A DNA stretch of 64,000 bases from Paralvinella palmiformis. Taxonomy: Eukaryota; Annelida; Polychaeta; Terebellida; Alvinellidae. The notes below the pieces were generated by a model. It was not told where the DNA came from. It made no database searches and saw only the letters and a list, made by a program, of their open reading frames with translations. The stretch spans positions 661,001 to 725,000 of the forward strand of contig JAODUP010000044.1 of the NCBI GenBank assembly GCA_025642065.1, read 5' to 3'. Positions 40,001-50,354 of the stretch are shown here, one piece after another (positions within the stretch are counted from its first letter, which is position 1; each line of letters opens with the position of its first letter). Position numbers and translations under genes: made by a program.

Positions 40001-42337
40001 TTATACATAATACAGAGAATACTTTTATAATAATATTCGATTGTTTTATCGTCTGGATAAATGTCGGGGCACCCAGGTTTACTCATCGTTTTCCATCTTT
40101 AGGTATTCGCTATTCATTAAACACAGGTATTGACATACCGCTTGTGATAAAACAAATAATAGTTTATAGAGAAGGAGAACATGAATTTGCTTTACATGTA
40201 TGCAAAATAACATTCATTTAGATAAGTATGGCCATTATTTTTTGAATACTTGTTTTACAGATTAATCTGGTTTTATGTTTTGTTTTGATGGTCAAATTCA
40301 GTTTGACAATTATGTGTCTTCCTCGATGATCATCTGGCCCGTGACAATTTTTTTTAACATATTCTTCCTTTAATTATGATTTCACAATCTTCAACAGTTT
40401 TGCTTTTTTGAGTGTTTATAATTTTCTTTTGAAAAGTAAACAATAGACATGTCACTGTCAGCCTCATCCATGATGGTGACAGGTCAGTTCCACTTCGAAA
40501 TTATTTCAGTTATTTCTACAATAAATTGGTGTTCAGGCCTAGAAATCTTGTAAATTTAAACTAATTATAACTCCCACCTCACTGAGAAACACATAAATAG
40601 TTCTAACTTGGTGGAGATTCACTTAAAATCATCACTGAAAATATGGCGGTGTTAAGACTTGTGCTGATAAAAGAATATGTGCACAGTAACGTTATCATGT
40701 TGATATTTTTGAAGACAATTTTAAATAGATCTCTGCAAAGTTAGAACTATTAATAAAGTCTAAATTGATAAGGTCCATAATAATGGGGTTTGCCTTTAAC
40801 TTGAAACTGGCTTCAGAAGAAACCCACAAGGAGAGACATTATGTATATTTGGGAAACTTGCACATTTTAAATTTTAGAAATATGTTTGTTATACAAATAG
40901 CTCACAACAAAGTAGTTAAATATGTCAAAACTTTATTATAATTACTTCTCATGCTAGTTCAAATTGGGAAACAAATTTATTTAACAAATCAAATTAGGAA
41001 AATATTTATGGAGGATGCTTTTATCACTTGCTTTCATTGTGCTGTTTCTTCTGGATATAATTTTTAATACCTTCTGCCTGCCATTCTCTACAACATAGAC
41101 AGACATTAATATTAAATTCTCTTCCCTCAGTTTTGATCAGGCATTCTTTACACTTTTGTGGATTATGTGTAAAAATTAGTCAAACAGAATATTCAGTTTT
41201 TATTTTTGGTGAATGTTAATAAGTTTTCATGGTTAATTTTAATACTATTTCAGGGTTTTTTAAATTTAATACTCGCTTGATGTTTATTTTATTCTTGATT
41301 TTCTTGAAGTTGGCAGATGCAGTTCTCATGAGAAATTATTTTACATATATTTAGGGTTTTTTTCTGGTACCATTTTATAATTCAGTTGATTATATATATT
41401 TGTGGATTGGGTTAGGTCAAAGCATCAGGGAAAATATGTTATTGTAACAAAACCTATTTTACATTGAATACTTTTTTCAGATAAATTCCAGTATGTTGGC
41501 CGACCAGAGCAGATTCCAAAAGGGGGCTATTATTTTGAGGTACAAATATGTGTATTAGGTCTAAAATAAATTTTGTTTTTCAATATGTTAAATTTTTATT
41601 CATATTTGTTTTTTGTTTCATTTTGTTTTACCCAAAACAAATAGATAACATTATGAATTTTCATATTATGGGTATCTTTTTAAGGTACTATTGTCATTAA
41701 ATTGTCTTTGCTGTATATTAACAAATACAAAATGGTACAAAACCTACCTTATATGTTAGCAATAGCCATGTGAATGGTTCTGTTTAAAGTTGCATTTATT
41801 AAACCCTCTTTCTTTCATAAATATGTGTAGTATCTTGCATCAGTAATGTGTGAAGTTGCCAATAACAATTTATTTTTCAGCATGATAACCGTGACAATTT
41901 TACTTACTATCGCGGTAGAGGTTTCCGAGGACGTGGCCGAAGATTTTCACGTGCTAGAGGATTCAGAGGCACTTTTAGGGGATCTCTTTATAATGCTGGC
42001 CGAAAAGGTATACACTAAATGGAATACACGTTAGTGCAGTAAATACATTTCATAATACATAATGCAAACATCTCCAGTGTTATGTTTGTGACTGGTTCTA
42101 TTTTTTTTATGGTGTTCTGAAGGCCATGGCTATGTTTAAGTGTTTTTGGACTAATAAAAACTACAACTAAGAGACATAGTCATCTTGAATGGAACATTTA
42201 ATAAATGAATTGCCCTTGCCAAAATATCTTAAATTCAAGCGTGACATTCTTTTCCAGATTCAACTAATAGGGAATGGAAACATGACAAATTTGAAGAAAT
42301 TGATGATGACAAACCAACCAGCACAACCACAAATTAA
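33751..42337 (+). CDS. THRAP3/BCLAF1-family Arg/Ser-rich nuclear protein, 11 exons
   Basis: Exons 33751-34030, 34248-34925, 35070-35147, 35438-35494, 39181-39204, 39316-39462, 39673-39740, 39915-39992, 41481-41539, 41881-42007 and 42258-42337 join in frame to 556 residues from the ATG at 33756. The N-terminal 90 residues are SR/RSP repeats. LTINERF (188-194), KFEHDPNDLRHSL (about 395-407), an RG-box (YRGRGFRGRGRRF, about 498-510) and a C-terminal EWKHDKFEEIDDDKP correspond in order to LTLNERF, the DLRxDI motif, the RGRG box and the PKWxHDKF acidic tail of vertebrate THRAP3 and BCLAF1. Those proteins act in transcription, splicing and mRNA export in nuclear speckles. It is shorter than the vertebrate homologues, and an upstream coding exon cannot be excluded because exon 1 has an acceptor. 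Confidence 0.85.
34248..34925 (+). CDS. THRAP3/BCLAF1-like exon 2: central region with LTINERF
   Basis: 678 nt, phase 2 in and out. It contains the family motif LTINERF and a less familiar segment (REIYVDQVVIVRQKDEG, then CQRCEF with a C-x2-C pair). The frame stays open 5' of the acceptor and past the donor, so the ends rest on TTCCAG|A and AG|GTGACA. Confidence 0.85.
35070..35147 (+). CDS. THRAP3/BCLAF1-like exon 3
   Basis: 78 nt between TTTTCTAG and GTATTT, phase 2/2. It encodes FLLGASVSPRSRHGDRDDRL, a charged low-complexity stretch. Its length is a multiple of three, so it could be skipped in frame. Confidence 0.7.
35438..35494 (+). CDS. THRAP3/BCLAF1-like exon 4
   Basis: 57 nt between ATATACAG and GTAAGT, phase 2/2; encodes SQSGHYHIDSDERVVLEK. 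Followed by the largest intron (3.7 kb), which holds a dead hAT transposase. Confidence 0.7.
35840..36330 (-). pseudogene. Decayed hAT transposase (GTF2IRD2/ZBED type)
   Basis: Minus-strand translation over two frames gives FMRGSNKEFHITEKL, LVALKGKITGADG, then CIIHQEVLCAKSLKMQ, VVIKTVNFVQ, an in-frame stop, GLNHQQFQQLL, and EYGNLLYYCEVCWLSRG. These are the ordered landmarks of the domesticated-looking hAT transposases (ZBED5/GTF2IRD2 group). Stops and frameshifts show it is dead. It lies antisense in the host intron. Confidence 0.8.
37268..37364 (+). repeat. Direct repeat, copy 1 (about 97 bp)
   Basis: ATGGCCATGAGTGGTCG, then ACTGAAACAAATGTTCTTGT, GGAGACATTAGTCAGTG and CAGTTAGAAGCATAACCAAC. 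Near-identical to 38923-39014, both in the same intron. Confidence 0.9.
38923..39014 (+). repeat. Direct repeat, copy 2 (about 92 bp)
   Basis: Matches 37268-37364 with a few substitutions and a short deletion near 38978-38986; only about 170 bases upstream of the 24-nt micro-exon. Element class unknown. Confidence 0.9.
39181..39204 (+). CDS. THRAP3/BCLAF1-like exon 5: 24-nt micro-exon
   Basis: Only 24 nt, between TTTATTGCAG and GTGAGT, phase 2/2; it supplies RKTAESY between split codons. Both splice signals are strong and the reading frame is kept with exons on either side, with or without it. Confidence 0.65.
39316..39462 (+). CDS. THRAP3/BCLAF1-like exon 6: DLR motif
   Basis: 147 nt, phase 2/2, between CTTGTAG and GTTGAA. 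It encodes FTVNLSSPPDLDQDLRQG, then FEHDPNDLRHSLSKKRDKDD, equivalent to the DDPxDLRxDIERRKK region of BCLAF1. Confidence 0.85.
39673..39740 (+). CDS. THRAP3/BCLAF1-like exon 7: charged helix
   Basis: 68 nt, phase 2 in and 1 out, between TTGTTTTAG and GTTTAAT. It encodes RLLKKREDELRKRELELKKR, a likely single charged alpha-helix. Confidence 0.8.
39915..39992 (+). CDS. THRAP3/BCLAF1-like exon 8
   Basis: 78 nt, phase 1/1, between TTTTGTTAG and GTATGG. It encodes AMLERKEKELKGDTSTEELP then DFSNRP, and continues the charged helix of exon 7. Confidence 0.8.
40103..40126 (+). CDS. Candidate 24-nt cassette micro-exon of the THRAP3/BCLAF1-like gene
   Basis: CCATCTTTAG is followed by 24 nt encoding IRYSLNT plus split codons, then AG|GTATTG. 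Phase 1/1 matches its neighbours, so inclusion or skipping both keep the frame. The frame continues open to 40197, but a donor there would break the phase. No protein homology supports it. Confidence 0.3.
41481..41539 (+). CDS. THRAP3/BCLAF1-like exon 9
   Basis: 59 nt, phase 1 in and 0 out, between CTTTTTTCAG and GTACAA; encodes DKFQYVGRPEQIPKGGYYFE, matching the xFVGxxE segment before the RG-box in BCLAF1. Confidence 0.8.
41881..42007 (+). CDS. THRAP3/BCLAF1-like exon 10: RG-box
   Basis: 127 nt, phase 0 in and 1 out. HDNRDNFTYYRGRGFRGRGR is followed by more RG/RF repeats, paralleling HDDRE...RGRGRG of THRAP3/BCLAF1. RG-boxes bind RNA and are arginine-methylation targets. Confidence 0.9.
42258..42337 (+). 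CDS. THRAP3/BCLAF1-like exon 11: acidic C-terminus and stop
   Basis: Acceptor CTTTTCCAG; encodes DSTNREWKHDKFEEIDDDKP then six residues and TAA at 42335-42337. Equivalent to the S-x-KWxHDKF-acidic end of THRAP3 and BCLAF1, though the tail is shorter. Confidence 0.9.
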
Positions 42338-43735
42338 ACAAATGAAATTGAATAGACTGTCCTGCAAGGGATACACATCATCCAGAGAACTATTCCAGAA
42401 GTTCATTTTATTGTAGTCTGTTAAGAAAAAATTGCACTTTCTTTGTAATCGATGGCGGTTTCAGTTGTTTCTTATCCACCGGTTTGATGTTGTGTACATT
42501 TTATGTGATAAGCATAACCACGTCGAGGTTATGCTAAAACAGCTTTCAGCAATGTGCATATCAGTAATGAACCTGCCAGACATATTTAGCTTATTGTGCT
42601 TTAGTGGCAACAAGTTCCATATAATTCACCAGTACATTAATTTTATTACAGACTTGTGCATTCCTTCTGAATGATTTGTGATGATTGATACTTATTTAGG
42701 CCAGTGATATAAGCTAGTACTGTCATTAAATTAGCATTTTTAATCATTCACAAAATGAAGCCGGCTAGTTATTGGTTAATTTCTGACCTAAATGTCTTTT
42801 CCGACTACTTTTGTATCATATTCACATTTCTTGACAGCACTAACTGCCTTTTAGGATAATGTACAACTTATCTATATCAGGAGCAGAACAACTTCATATA
42901 TTCTAATGAGACATTACAATTATACATTACCACTTTGGTGAAAATACCATGATCTGTCTTGGATAGATTGTGGGATAACATTTTAGTTGAGATAGTGGTG
43001 ATTTCTCATAATAATCAACAGTTTCCTTGAAATTGTTCAGAATTGTTACAGAGAAAAGGCTTTTGTTAGTAATAATGTATTGGTTTATTTAAAAGGATTG
43101 TTTAAAAGGATTGTTTTAATGAATGCATGTTTTTACATTTCAACCTTGAGCAAATAACTATTTATCTGAGGTATGGAGTTAGATGCTTAATATAAGCAGA
43201 GTGTGTCACTAATGTTTGCCAGCAGCAGCCTTTATAATATTGGGTATGTTTTTGTCAGATGGACGAACATATTTGATACAGTATTATGTAAAGAATGTGT
43301 GTCAGACTGGTTTATAATTAAATAGTTATTATTTAGATAAATACTACAACAGTGTAGGTATTAAGAAATACTATGTTATTATCACACATCTGGCAGTTAT
43401 GTTCATCATTATTGTAAACTAATGTAATAGTTCAAATAGAAGATAAGTATTTTTAAGTGTACAGTATTAATATGACCGTCATACACCAGACAGGTTAATA
43501 TGGTCAGGACAAAGAATATAGCTTCTGATAATATTATATTAAGGTCGGTATTTAGCATTTTTTGTTACTCTGATGATGTGGTTCATAAAATCTCAAAGGT
43601 GAAATGCTCTTGTTGGAGATTAAATTGTTTGGTCTGATTAATTGATTCTATAAATATGTGATATTCATGAATAAGTGTTTTCTGTAGATACTGGTTTAAA
43701 GCAAGTGCATACAAATAAAATGTATGGAATGTACT
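42338..43735 (+). other. Likely 3'UTR of the THRAP3/BCLAF1-like gene
   Basis: No coding sequence with support. The first clear AATAAA downstream that I noticed is at 43714-43719, so a transcript end near 43735 is possible. Inference only. Confidence 0.35.
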
Positions 43736-44059
43736 CCAGCAGTTTCCCTGAAACCTTATTAAATCAAACACATTTCATAATATAAATTAATGAATTACTC
43801 TGAATAATAAGTGAAATATACCACTTAGTATACTACTTAACAAAAGATTGAACACTGCATCTGTTTTATTATAAAGAATGTAGCACAACATGTTATTACA
43901 CACAGTTTTTAGAAATATTTGTGTCGCATCTCATTAGCAGAAAATAACACTAGGTAATTTTGTCATCTGGCTTCTCTACGGAAAGAAGAACGAGCATGGG
44001 ACGAGTATCTTCTGTATTCATGTGTTCATTAGCTGCACAGGGTGTTTTCATGATATACA

Positions 44060-44375
44060 AGGTTCTTTGCCATTTTGTCAATTTCAATTCCACATCAAAT
44101 TCTTCCATTCCAAATTCATCAATTCCATTTTACCTACTCTTTCTTTATTTATACTTTCTACCATGAGTAGGTTCTCTGAATACCTACTTCGAGAACCTAT
44201 TTGGAATACCTACTCTGAATAGTTTATATTCCAAGTAGGATTGTCATAGAATACTTTGTAGATTTTTTTGTTTTTGTTGGAAACTTCAATTCCAAATTTA
44301 TCAATTCCATTAAAAAAAACTATTCCGGATTCGGAATTGCCCGTCAAATCCCATTCCGGAATTGAACTAACCCCA
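44060..44375. repeat. AATTCC-rich repeat with internal palindromes
   Basis: Multiple AATTCCA(A/T) motifs at both ends and, at 44164-44216, nested palindromic GAGTAGGT/ACCTACTC and GGTTCTC/GAGAACC pairs. Looks like a non-autonomous element, ends not defined. Confidence 0.45.
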
Positions 44376-44689
44376 TGTCTATGTGCTCCTAACCACTGTT
44401 GAATTGACGGTGGCGGCGTAGTACGAGGATTTGACTAAACATTATACGTGATTAATGCTGCTTTATCTTCCTGATTTCTGTTAATTTTGTCAGAATTTAA
44501 ATGAGGAATCGCCAGCATAGCACTGTATTGCATCTCTGTTAGTAGGACTGTATGTTTTAATACATTCATTTGTCGTTGGCATGCTTAATTAACAATAAAT
44601 TTGTAGCAATTAAATAATAAGCATAACTGACATATGTATATTGCTGAGAATGGTTCTTTTGTTTGTTTGTACCAGGCCGATATTTAAGA

Positions 44690-44795
44690 CTTAAATCCAA
44701 ACCAAACCTGTGACCCGAAGAAAAGTTTCAACCCGATCCACGGGTTCGGTTAACCTGAACGGGTCAACCCAACTCGTGCAGGGCTCTACTGCCTA
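44690..44795. repeat. CCCGA/GGGTT-rich element end
   Basis: GACCCGAAG, CCACGGGTTCGGTTAACC, GAACGGGTCAACCC and then GTGCAGGGCTCTA. This palindromic CCCGAACCCG pattern ending in CAGGGCTCTA resembles the terminus of a DNA transposon; partner end not found. Confidence 0.35.
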
Positions 44796-45064
44796 CCCGC
44801 AATATGTTGTGTTTTTGAAATGTGGGATAGAGACTCGATCCTAGCTGTCGCCTTTTAGAGACAGCCATCTCGTGTTGATTTCTGTTAATTGTTCTGACAT
44901 AATTGTTGATGGTGGTGTCTGTAGGAATATTTCATAAGAAGTGAGATGATAATATCGGGTCGAAATGTTGATTTTCTGATAATCAATGCTGATAGATGGT
45001 GATCTGGGATGTAGGAAAAATTGCACATTCTGGTATTTTTTTAATGATTTTTAGTAACATGTCT

Positions 45065-45345
45065 TATACATTAACATTGCTTCCCGTAGATGACCTACCT
45101 GTAGGCCTCGAGTTCTTGCAGGAAAACACACAAAATGGTCTTAAGACCCTTCTGGCTTACTTTGATTCATCATACTGCAGCAGTATGTGAACACCACTGC
45201 TCAATGCTTCTCGCGGTGAACTTCCCCGTAGACGTGTCAAACGTGTGTATGCGAGTCTTCAAGCTCATCTGCATCAGTTGTGTGTAGACAGCAGTGAGGG
45301 TACCAAGACTGTTGAAGAGTTTCTTTGGGGTGCTGGTCATAACAT
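45065..45345 (+). pseudogene. MULE-like transposase C-terminal remnant
   Basis: LPVDDLPVGLEFLQEN and LLAYFDSSYCS match the LPxEDIxxGxxYL...FDxTYxxG segment of FLYWCH/MULE transposases. After a break, FPVDVSNV in another frame and VEEFLWGAG in a third resemble the FPPxxWNVH and following parts. Frame changes show decay. Confidence 0.5.
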
Positions 45346-45485
45346 TCGCTGGAAACCACACGCCAACCAAGTAAATGAGTAAATGTGAATGAATAACACT
45401 GCAAGTTAGTTAATAGTCTGATTTAGATTTTTAGTGTGTGAAGGAATAATAAAGTTGATAATACATATGTCACATGTCCTTTGTT

Positions 45486-46474
45486 TTACTGAAATACAGA
45501 GAAAAACACAAATAATATTTTGTTTAAATCCAGTAAAATATGCCCCCCAAAAAGAGTTTTTAGTCTTCTTTGGTACATCAGATGGGCTGGGCAGTTGAGT
45601 GAGGGCAGAGTGCTCTGGATGACGACGGGCGTATAATCAGAATTGTAGTCTGAGTTGGATCTCGGCAAGTCTATTGTTAAGGAAGTTATGTGTGGTCTGT
45701 GTAGGTCGATTTGAGTTGGATAAAGATGAATCTGTCAATGAGACAGTTGAATATTCCAGGGGTATGTTTGGGCGCCTCCATGGTCTAGCGGTAGTGTGCT
45801 GGACCACAGATCACTTCCCACCCGTGTTCGAATCCTGGCGTGGGCATATCTGAAGGTTGTTTCGTATTTGACTTCGTCTCATTACCTTTGGAAGTCGCTC
45901 GGCCTATTTAGCCTAACTTGTGCACAAAAGTGGCCATAAAACATCATCATCCAGGGGGTATGTTTAGCGTGTTTGACGACTTCTACGCTCGTGGCTTCGT
46001 TCATTGCACTCAAGGTTTACGTGGCTTTGAACCGAGTGGAGGATTACTTGGATTCCAGGCTGCCTGAGAGTTGGTGACGTGATGAAGATTTCTGTTGTGA
46101 TTTCGGGATAAGTGTGGAAATTAGCTGTGGAGATGATAGTTAGTGTTCCCATAGAGTCCGAGTGGATGATGATTCTTTCATGGAAAGGTTGTCTCGATAT
46201 CAAGATTAGTGCAGCTGATATGATCAGGGTGTGGTTTGGATTCTGCCTCTTTGTCTGTTTCTTTGCTGAAACATGCCCAGGCTGTGGTTCCGTTTGATTG
46301 GGAGATGGTACAGGTATATATGTTGATAGTTGGGGTGTTGCCGTCATTGAAGTTAGCAATTCTGTTGGTGGTTGTTATTGTTGCTCTTTCAGGGTCAACT
46401 TTCTTTTGGATGGAATTCTGTATAATTACGGGCAGGTTCGTTGAACCTTGGAAGTGTGATTGGTGATATACCAA
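45486..46474 (-). pseudogene. LINE RNase H domain fossil, interrupted by a SINE
   Basis: Minus strand, two frames. TTAWACFSKETDKEAES and HISCTNLDIETT from 46178-46474 correspond to the region after the first RNase H Asp; ERIIIHSDSMGTLTIIS and QVILHSVQSHVNLECNERS at 45964-46359 match the TDSxxAL and VxWVPxHxGxxGNExAD core. Past the SINE, NCPAHLMYQRRLKTLFGG at 45486-45668 looks like the C-terminal H-x-L-x-x-CP zinc end. Frameshifts and a lost core show a dead copy. Confidence 0.6.
45770..45950 (+). mobile_element. SINE family A with target-site duplication
   Basis: tRNA-like head with box A (ATGGTCTAGCGG) and box B (GTGTTCGAATCCTGG), family body, and a short CATCATCAT tail. Flanks CCAGGGGTATGTTT (45756-45769) and CCAGGGGGTATGTTT (45951-45965) are the target duplication with a one-base difference, showing LINE-mediated insertion into the RNase H fossil. 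Confidence 0.92.
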
Positions 46475-46668
46475 TTACCTTCTGGAGCCAAGCTGCCTTG
46501 ATTAAACTCGGGATACACATATTTACATATCTGTTGTACTTGTACTGCCTGAGTGCCATCTAGTGAATGCATTGCTGCTTTATCTACAGAAGACACTGAT
46601 CTTATACGGGTAACATCTGGATCTGATCTACAGCACACTACACTAGTAAATGGGCCACAATAACGCAA

Positions 46669-49655
46669 TATAATAGGATATATGATGCAACGACAGTTTC
46701 AACGAATAGATACTTTAACCAGTAAAAAGCAAAGATTCTACATACAAGATTTAATCAAATTTAATACAAAAATTGTAAAGAAAACGAGCATGCTACAGGA
46801 GTTGATCAAGTTAAAAACGTTCGGATTTTCTAAAGGATATCATACAAAGAAATCCATTTGTCAAAACAACTCTTTTGCACCTAATTAACTGTTATATAAC
46901 AATGTGCCAAATATACCTATCACATGTCACATATATCATAGCGAAGTCGATTGATGACAGCGTATAAGCATTAAATCCACTTAGTTTAAGACATTCGTCG
47001 TTTGCAATTGAATTATACAGAGTTGACAAGACTTTTATATAATTAATTACACTGTCTTACTTGTTGTATAAGGTTTCCTTGATATTCCTGTGCAATGTGG
47101 CTGGAGATTACATTTAATAACTATTTAAAATAGATTTTCAAAGATTTTATGCTGACTGGACCTGTGATAGAGAAATAGTTCATTTGTATTTGTACCATTA
47201 AGGCGTCGATTAACACAAAAGAGCTTTCAAAACCCACAGCACATTAAATTTTCTTTATCTTATTTTACATCTAAGTCAAATTATATTCTACTTTGGCTAA
47301 TATCTTACAAATATTTTTTACAATTACCAGCAGCTGTAGAGGAAGTTAATTACAAAATTAAACTACAATTAGTGGAAATGTTATTCCATATTAATCTTCC
47401 ACTGACAATTGCAGGGATAATAATTCAAAGAGATGATAAAAGTAAGTTCACACACACACATACACGGACACACACATTCTTCCATATGCAGGTAGTGTAC
47501 ACAACACAATTTTAACGGCTCGACTGTTGAGGCAACACCATGCGCTGCCGTATCTGTCAGACATCTCTTCGTAAGGTTGCTGTAGGTAGTATTTATTTAG
47601 CTATTCGAACCCATAAAGAAGCTGACATCAGCATCTGTGATTTGTTTGGAACCAATGCAAATTACTGATAAATTTAAGCTGTTGTGTCAAAGTAGTTGTC
47701 TTGTATATGTGTTAACTTACCATTGAACCACATGCCAGTTGTGTTGCTAAATGGTTCTTTTTATATTTGCTTCTGCTTTCTGTACGTAGCCTGCATGCAA
47801 TCGTTTTCATGTGGGCGTGATACAATTGTCAAAAAAGAAAAACGGATTAGCTGATCCCTACAGGCTGATGAGTAACCTTTATATATATATATATATAGGC
47901 TACTCACTAGGACAATGTGACTGTCATATTCCTTCCATTAATGGATGAATAAATAAAATTATGGGGATATTTATCTTAAACCAACTCATTTATATTAATA
48001 CTTAAGCATTTTCCATGTTAATATTTAATGCTTTATTCACTATCTAGGGCATAACATCAATCTTTGTAAAGTAAACAGTGCTAGTAAGTAAGTGGTTTTA
48101 TTCCTCCATATATTGTACATAATTGACATATATATTACAACATTTTTTTCATAATACAGTATACAGAGAGGTAACACCAATAACCTTATGGGTTGAGAAT
48201 AATATACATTATTTAACATTTAAGACGAGATATACACTGATATTGGGTTAGGTGTCAATTATTATTACTTTTATTAGCAGAAATTATTTTTTAAAGAATC
48301 ATAGTGATAATTAATTACTTTTGTAGTTTACTCATTTCTTGCCACTAAGTCTGTTACCTTTTCTTTAGCCATTTTAGCCAATCTGTTTGAAACAAGATTT
48401 CTGATTGCCTCAAATATAGTACCTTCTCATGTAATAATATTCATTAAATTTTATTATCAAAATGATACTTTACACAATCTTAGCCTTTTTATAATACTAA
48501 CTGAATTGATTCACATGTCTTCAAATGTTAGCCAATATGGTCACTCCAACAACGAAACAATTAATTACTATTTTCCAAAGATTAAGCACACTTAAAAGGT
48601 CTGCGTTTAGAATATAAAAAGCATCCCCAGAAAACAGAGACCAAGGATAAGACGAAAAGGTAATTGTGCTGGTTTGACCGAACCACCTAAGAAATAAGTA
48701 CATGTATGCATATGCTATAAATATTTGTAATCTTAGTGTTTTTCTGTACGACTCGTAATGTTTTTAAGTATCAATTAAAAATGACATCTCTGAAATAAAA
48801 GGTTTTGCTGACTGTCCTCTCATTTTGAGCGAGATAAGTGAAAAGGTGACCTGACAACTACCTTGTGTTTAATATATTATTATTTTTTAACTGACTTCTT
48901 ATGCTAGTCATTCTGTGCAAGGGACTATATCAACTCTATTTACTTTAACGTATCCCTGTCAAATTAAATGTTTCGCTGTAATTGTTAGAAATCACAACAT
49001 AATTAATGTTTTCCAAATCATTAAAGGTCAAAGGAAAAGGTTACTCAAATTAGTGAAAATGTTAGTGTTATATATTAAAATCAATTTCAATCAGAAATAT
49101 ATTTGAATTTTGTTCTTAGAAATAAAGTTACAGTGATTTTAAAACTTGCTCTGCTAGCATCTCACACGGGCGAAATTTTAATCGAGAATCTTTGGAAAAC
49201 TTCATCTGACAAACAAAGACCACAACACTCCAGATGGTCTTGTTTAATCTGTGTTACGTGTTTCTTATTGTCTTTATTAAACATATAAAATGGTGTATTG
49301 TGTCGCATACAAGTGTGCAAAGAAACATAATCAAATACCAATGATTATATCTGATGTGAAAGTACCGTCAAAACCCAGCCCGAAATAAACCTCCCAAAAT
49401 TTTAAAACAAATGGGTAAAAAGACACACCGAGGGTGGCATATCCCTGTATAGACTAGTATAGGCCACACATGGGAGAGCCCCATGCATCCACCCGACTCC
49501 CATGAACAGTTATCTGATAGGAAGAGGGAACTATTCCCATTTAGGCTTAGTGTGTTGACTTAGCAAACGTATACCAATGCAAACAAATACACACCAATCG
49601 AAGATTTTACCCCCAGCAAATATTTCTTCGGTGTTGCTACTATTTTACATAGAAT
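46669..49655. other. Intergenic, no gene recognised
   Basis: AT-rich; a 68-codon frame at 46682-46888 is Lys-rich but unrecognised. From about 48930 the sequence is homologous to about 57325 onward and belongs to the sulfotransferase duplication; a possible minus-strand AATAAA at 49278-49273 could end the transcript of the intact copy. Confidence 0.5.
47878..47896. repeat. Short (TA)n microsatellite
   Basis: About 19 bp of TA. Confidence 0.9.
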
Positions 49656-50252
49656 TCACTCAAATTCTAATGTTATACCGTGCCCGTTAATAGTATCTTT
49701 GTAGGATTTATCAACAACTGCAGACTGCTCATCGGAAAAGTAATTCTTCCAATCTCCGATTATTCCCTTTCTCATAAAAGATGAAACTTTCATATCAAAG
49801 AAAGACGATCGGTGGTAATTGACCATATCATTGCTACTCATGCTATCAAAAGTCAAATGCTTGATGATGTCAGCAATACTATCTTCAGATAAAGATTTAC
49901 CTAAAAACTGTAACATGTCATCAATGACGTCAGACATTCTGTGATGCATGTCTTCATATTTAAGCAATTTAACGTTAGACTTCTCTTTGTGTTCTAACCA
50001 ACTGGCATACCATTCAAAATAATCGCCATATATCAGATGTTTGGTTTTGTATAATTCGAAGAAATCATTCCAGGAACCCTGAAAATTTCCAAGACCACGA
50101 TGCATTCTGTAAAAATGGTACAGAGACACAAGTGTATCTTTCGGATTCCGAATGATAACAATAATCTTGACCTTGCCTGCCTTTATCTGTTTCTGAAATA
50201 TATCACTCGGGAGATGGGTCTTCATCATATAGGGGCGTTGCGTCTTTAGTAG
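49656..50252 (-). CDS. Sulfotransferase exon 3: catalytic His and 3'-phosphate site
   Basis: 198 codons plus stop after acceptor GCTTAACCACAG. It carries KTHLP, VIIRNPKDTLVS, YEDM, FDSMSSND and FMRKGIIGDWKNYF in SULT order, ending ITLEFE. Confidence 0.95.
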   Translation of the reverse strand, partial: LLKTQRPYMMKTHLPSDIFQKQIKAGKVKIIVIIRNPKDTLVSLYHFYRMHRGLGNFQGSWNDFFELYKTKHLIYGDYFEWYASWLEHKEKSNVKLLKYEDMHHRMSDVIDDMLQFLGKSLSEDSIADIIKHLTFDSMSSNDMVNYHRSSFFDMKVSSFMRKGIIGDWKNYFSDEQSAVVDKSYKDTINGHGITLEFE

Positions 50253-50319
50253 CTGTGGTTAAGCAGATAAAAATAGATTCACCAATTATATAACACGCAC
50301 ACACACACACACATATATA

Positions 50320-50354
<35 letters not shown>

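Noticed and set aside
40103..40197. 95-nt exon reading on to LHV with donor at 40198
   Set aside because: It would leave phase 0 and break the frame of the next, homology-supported exon; only the 24-nt version is compatible.
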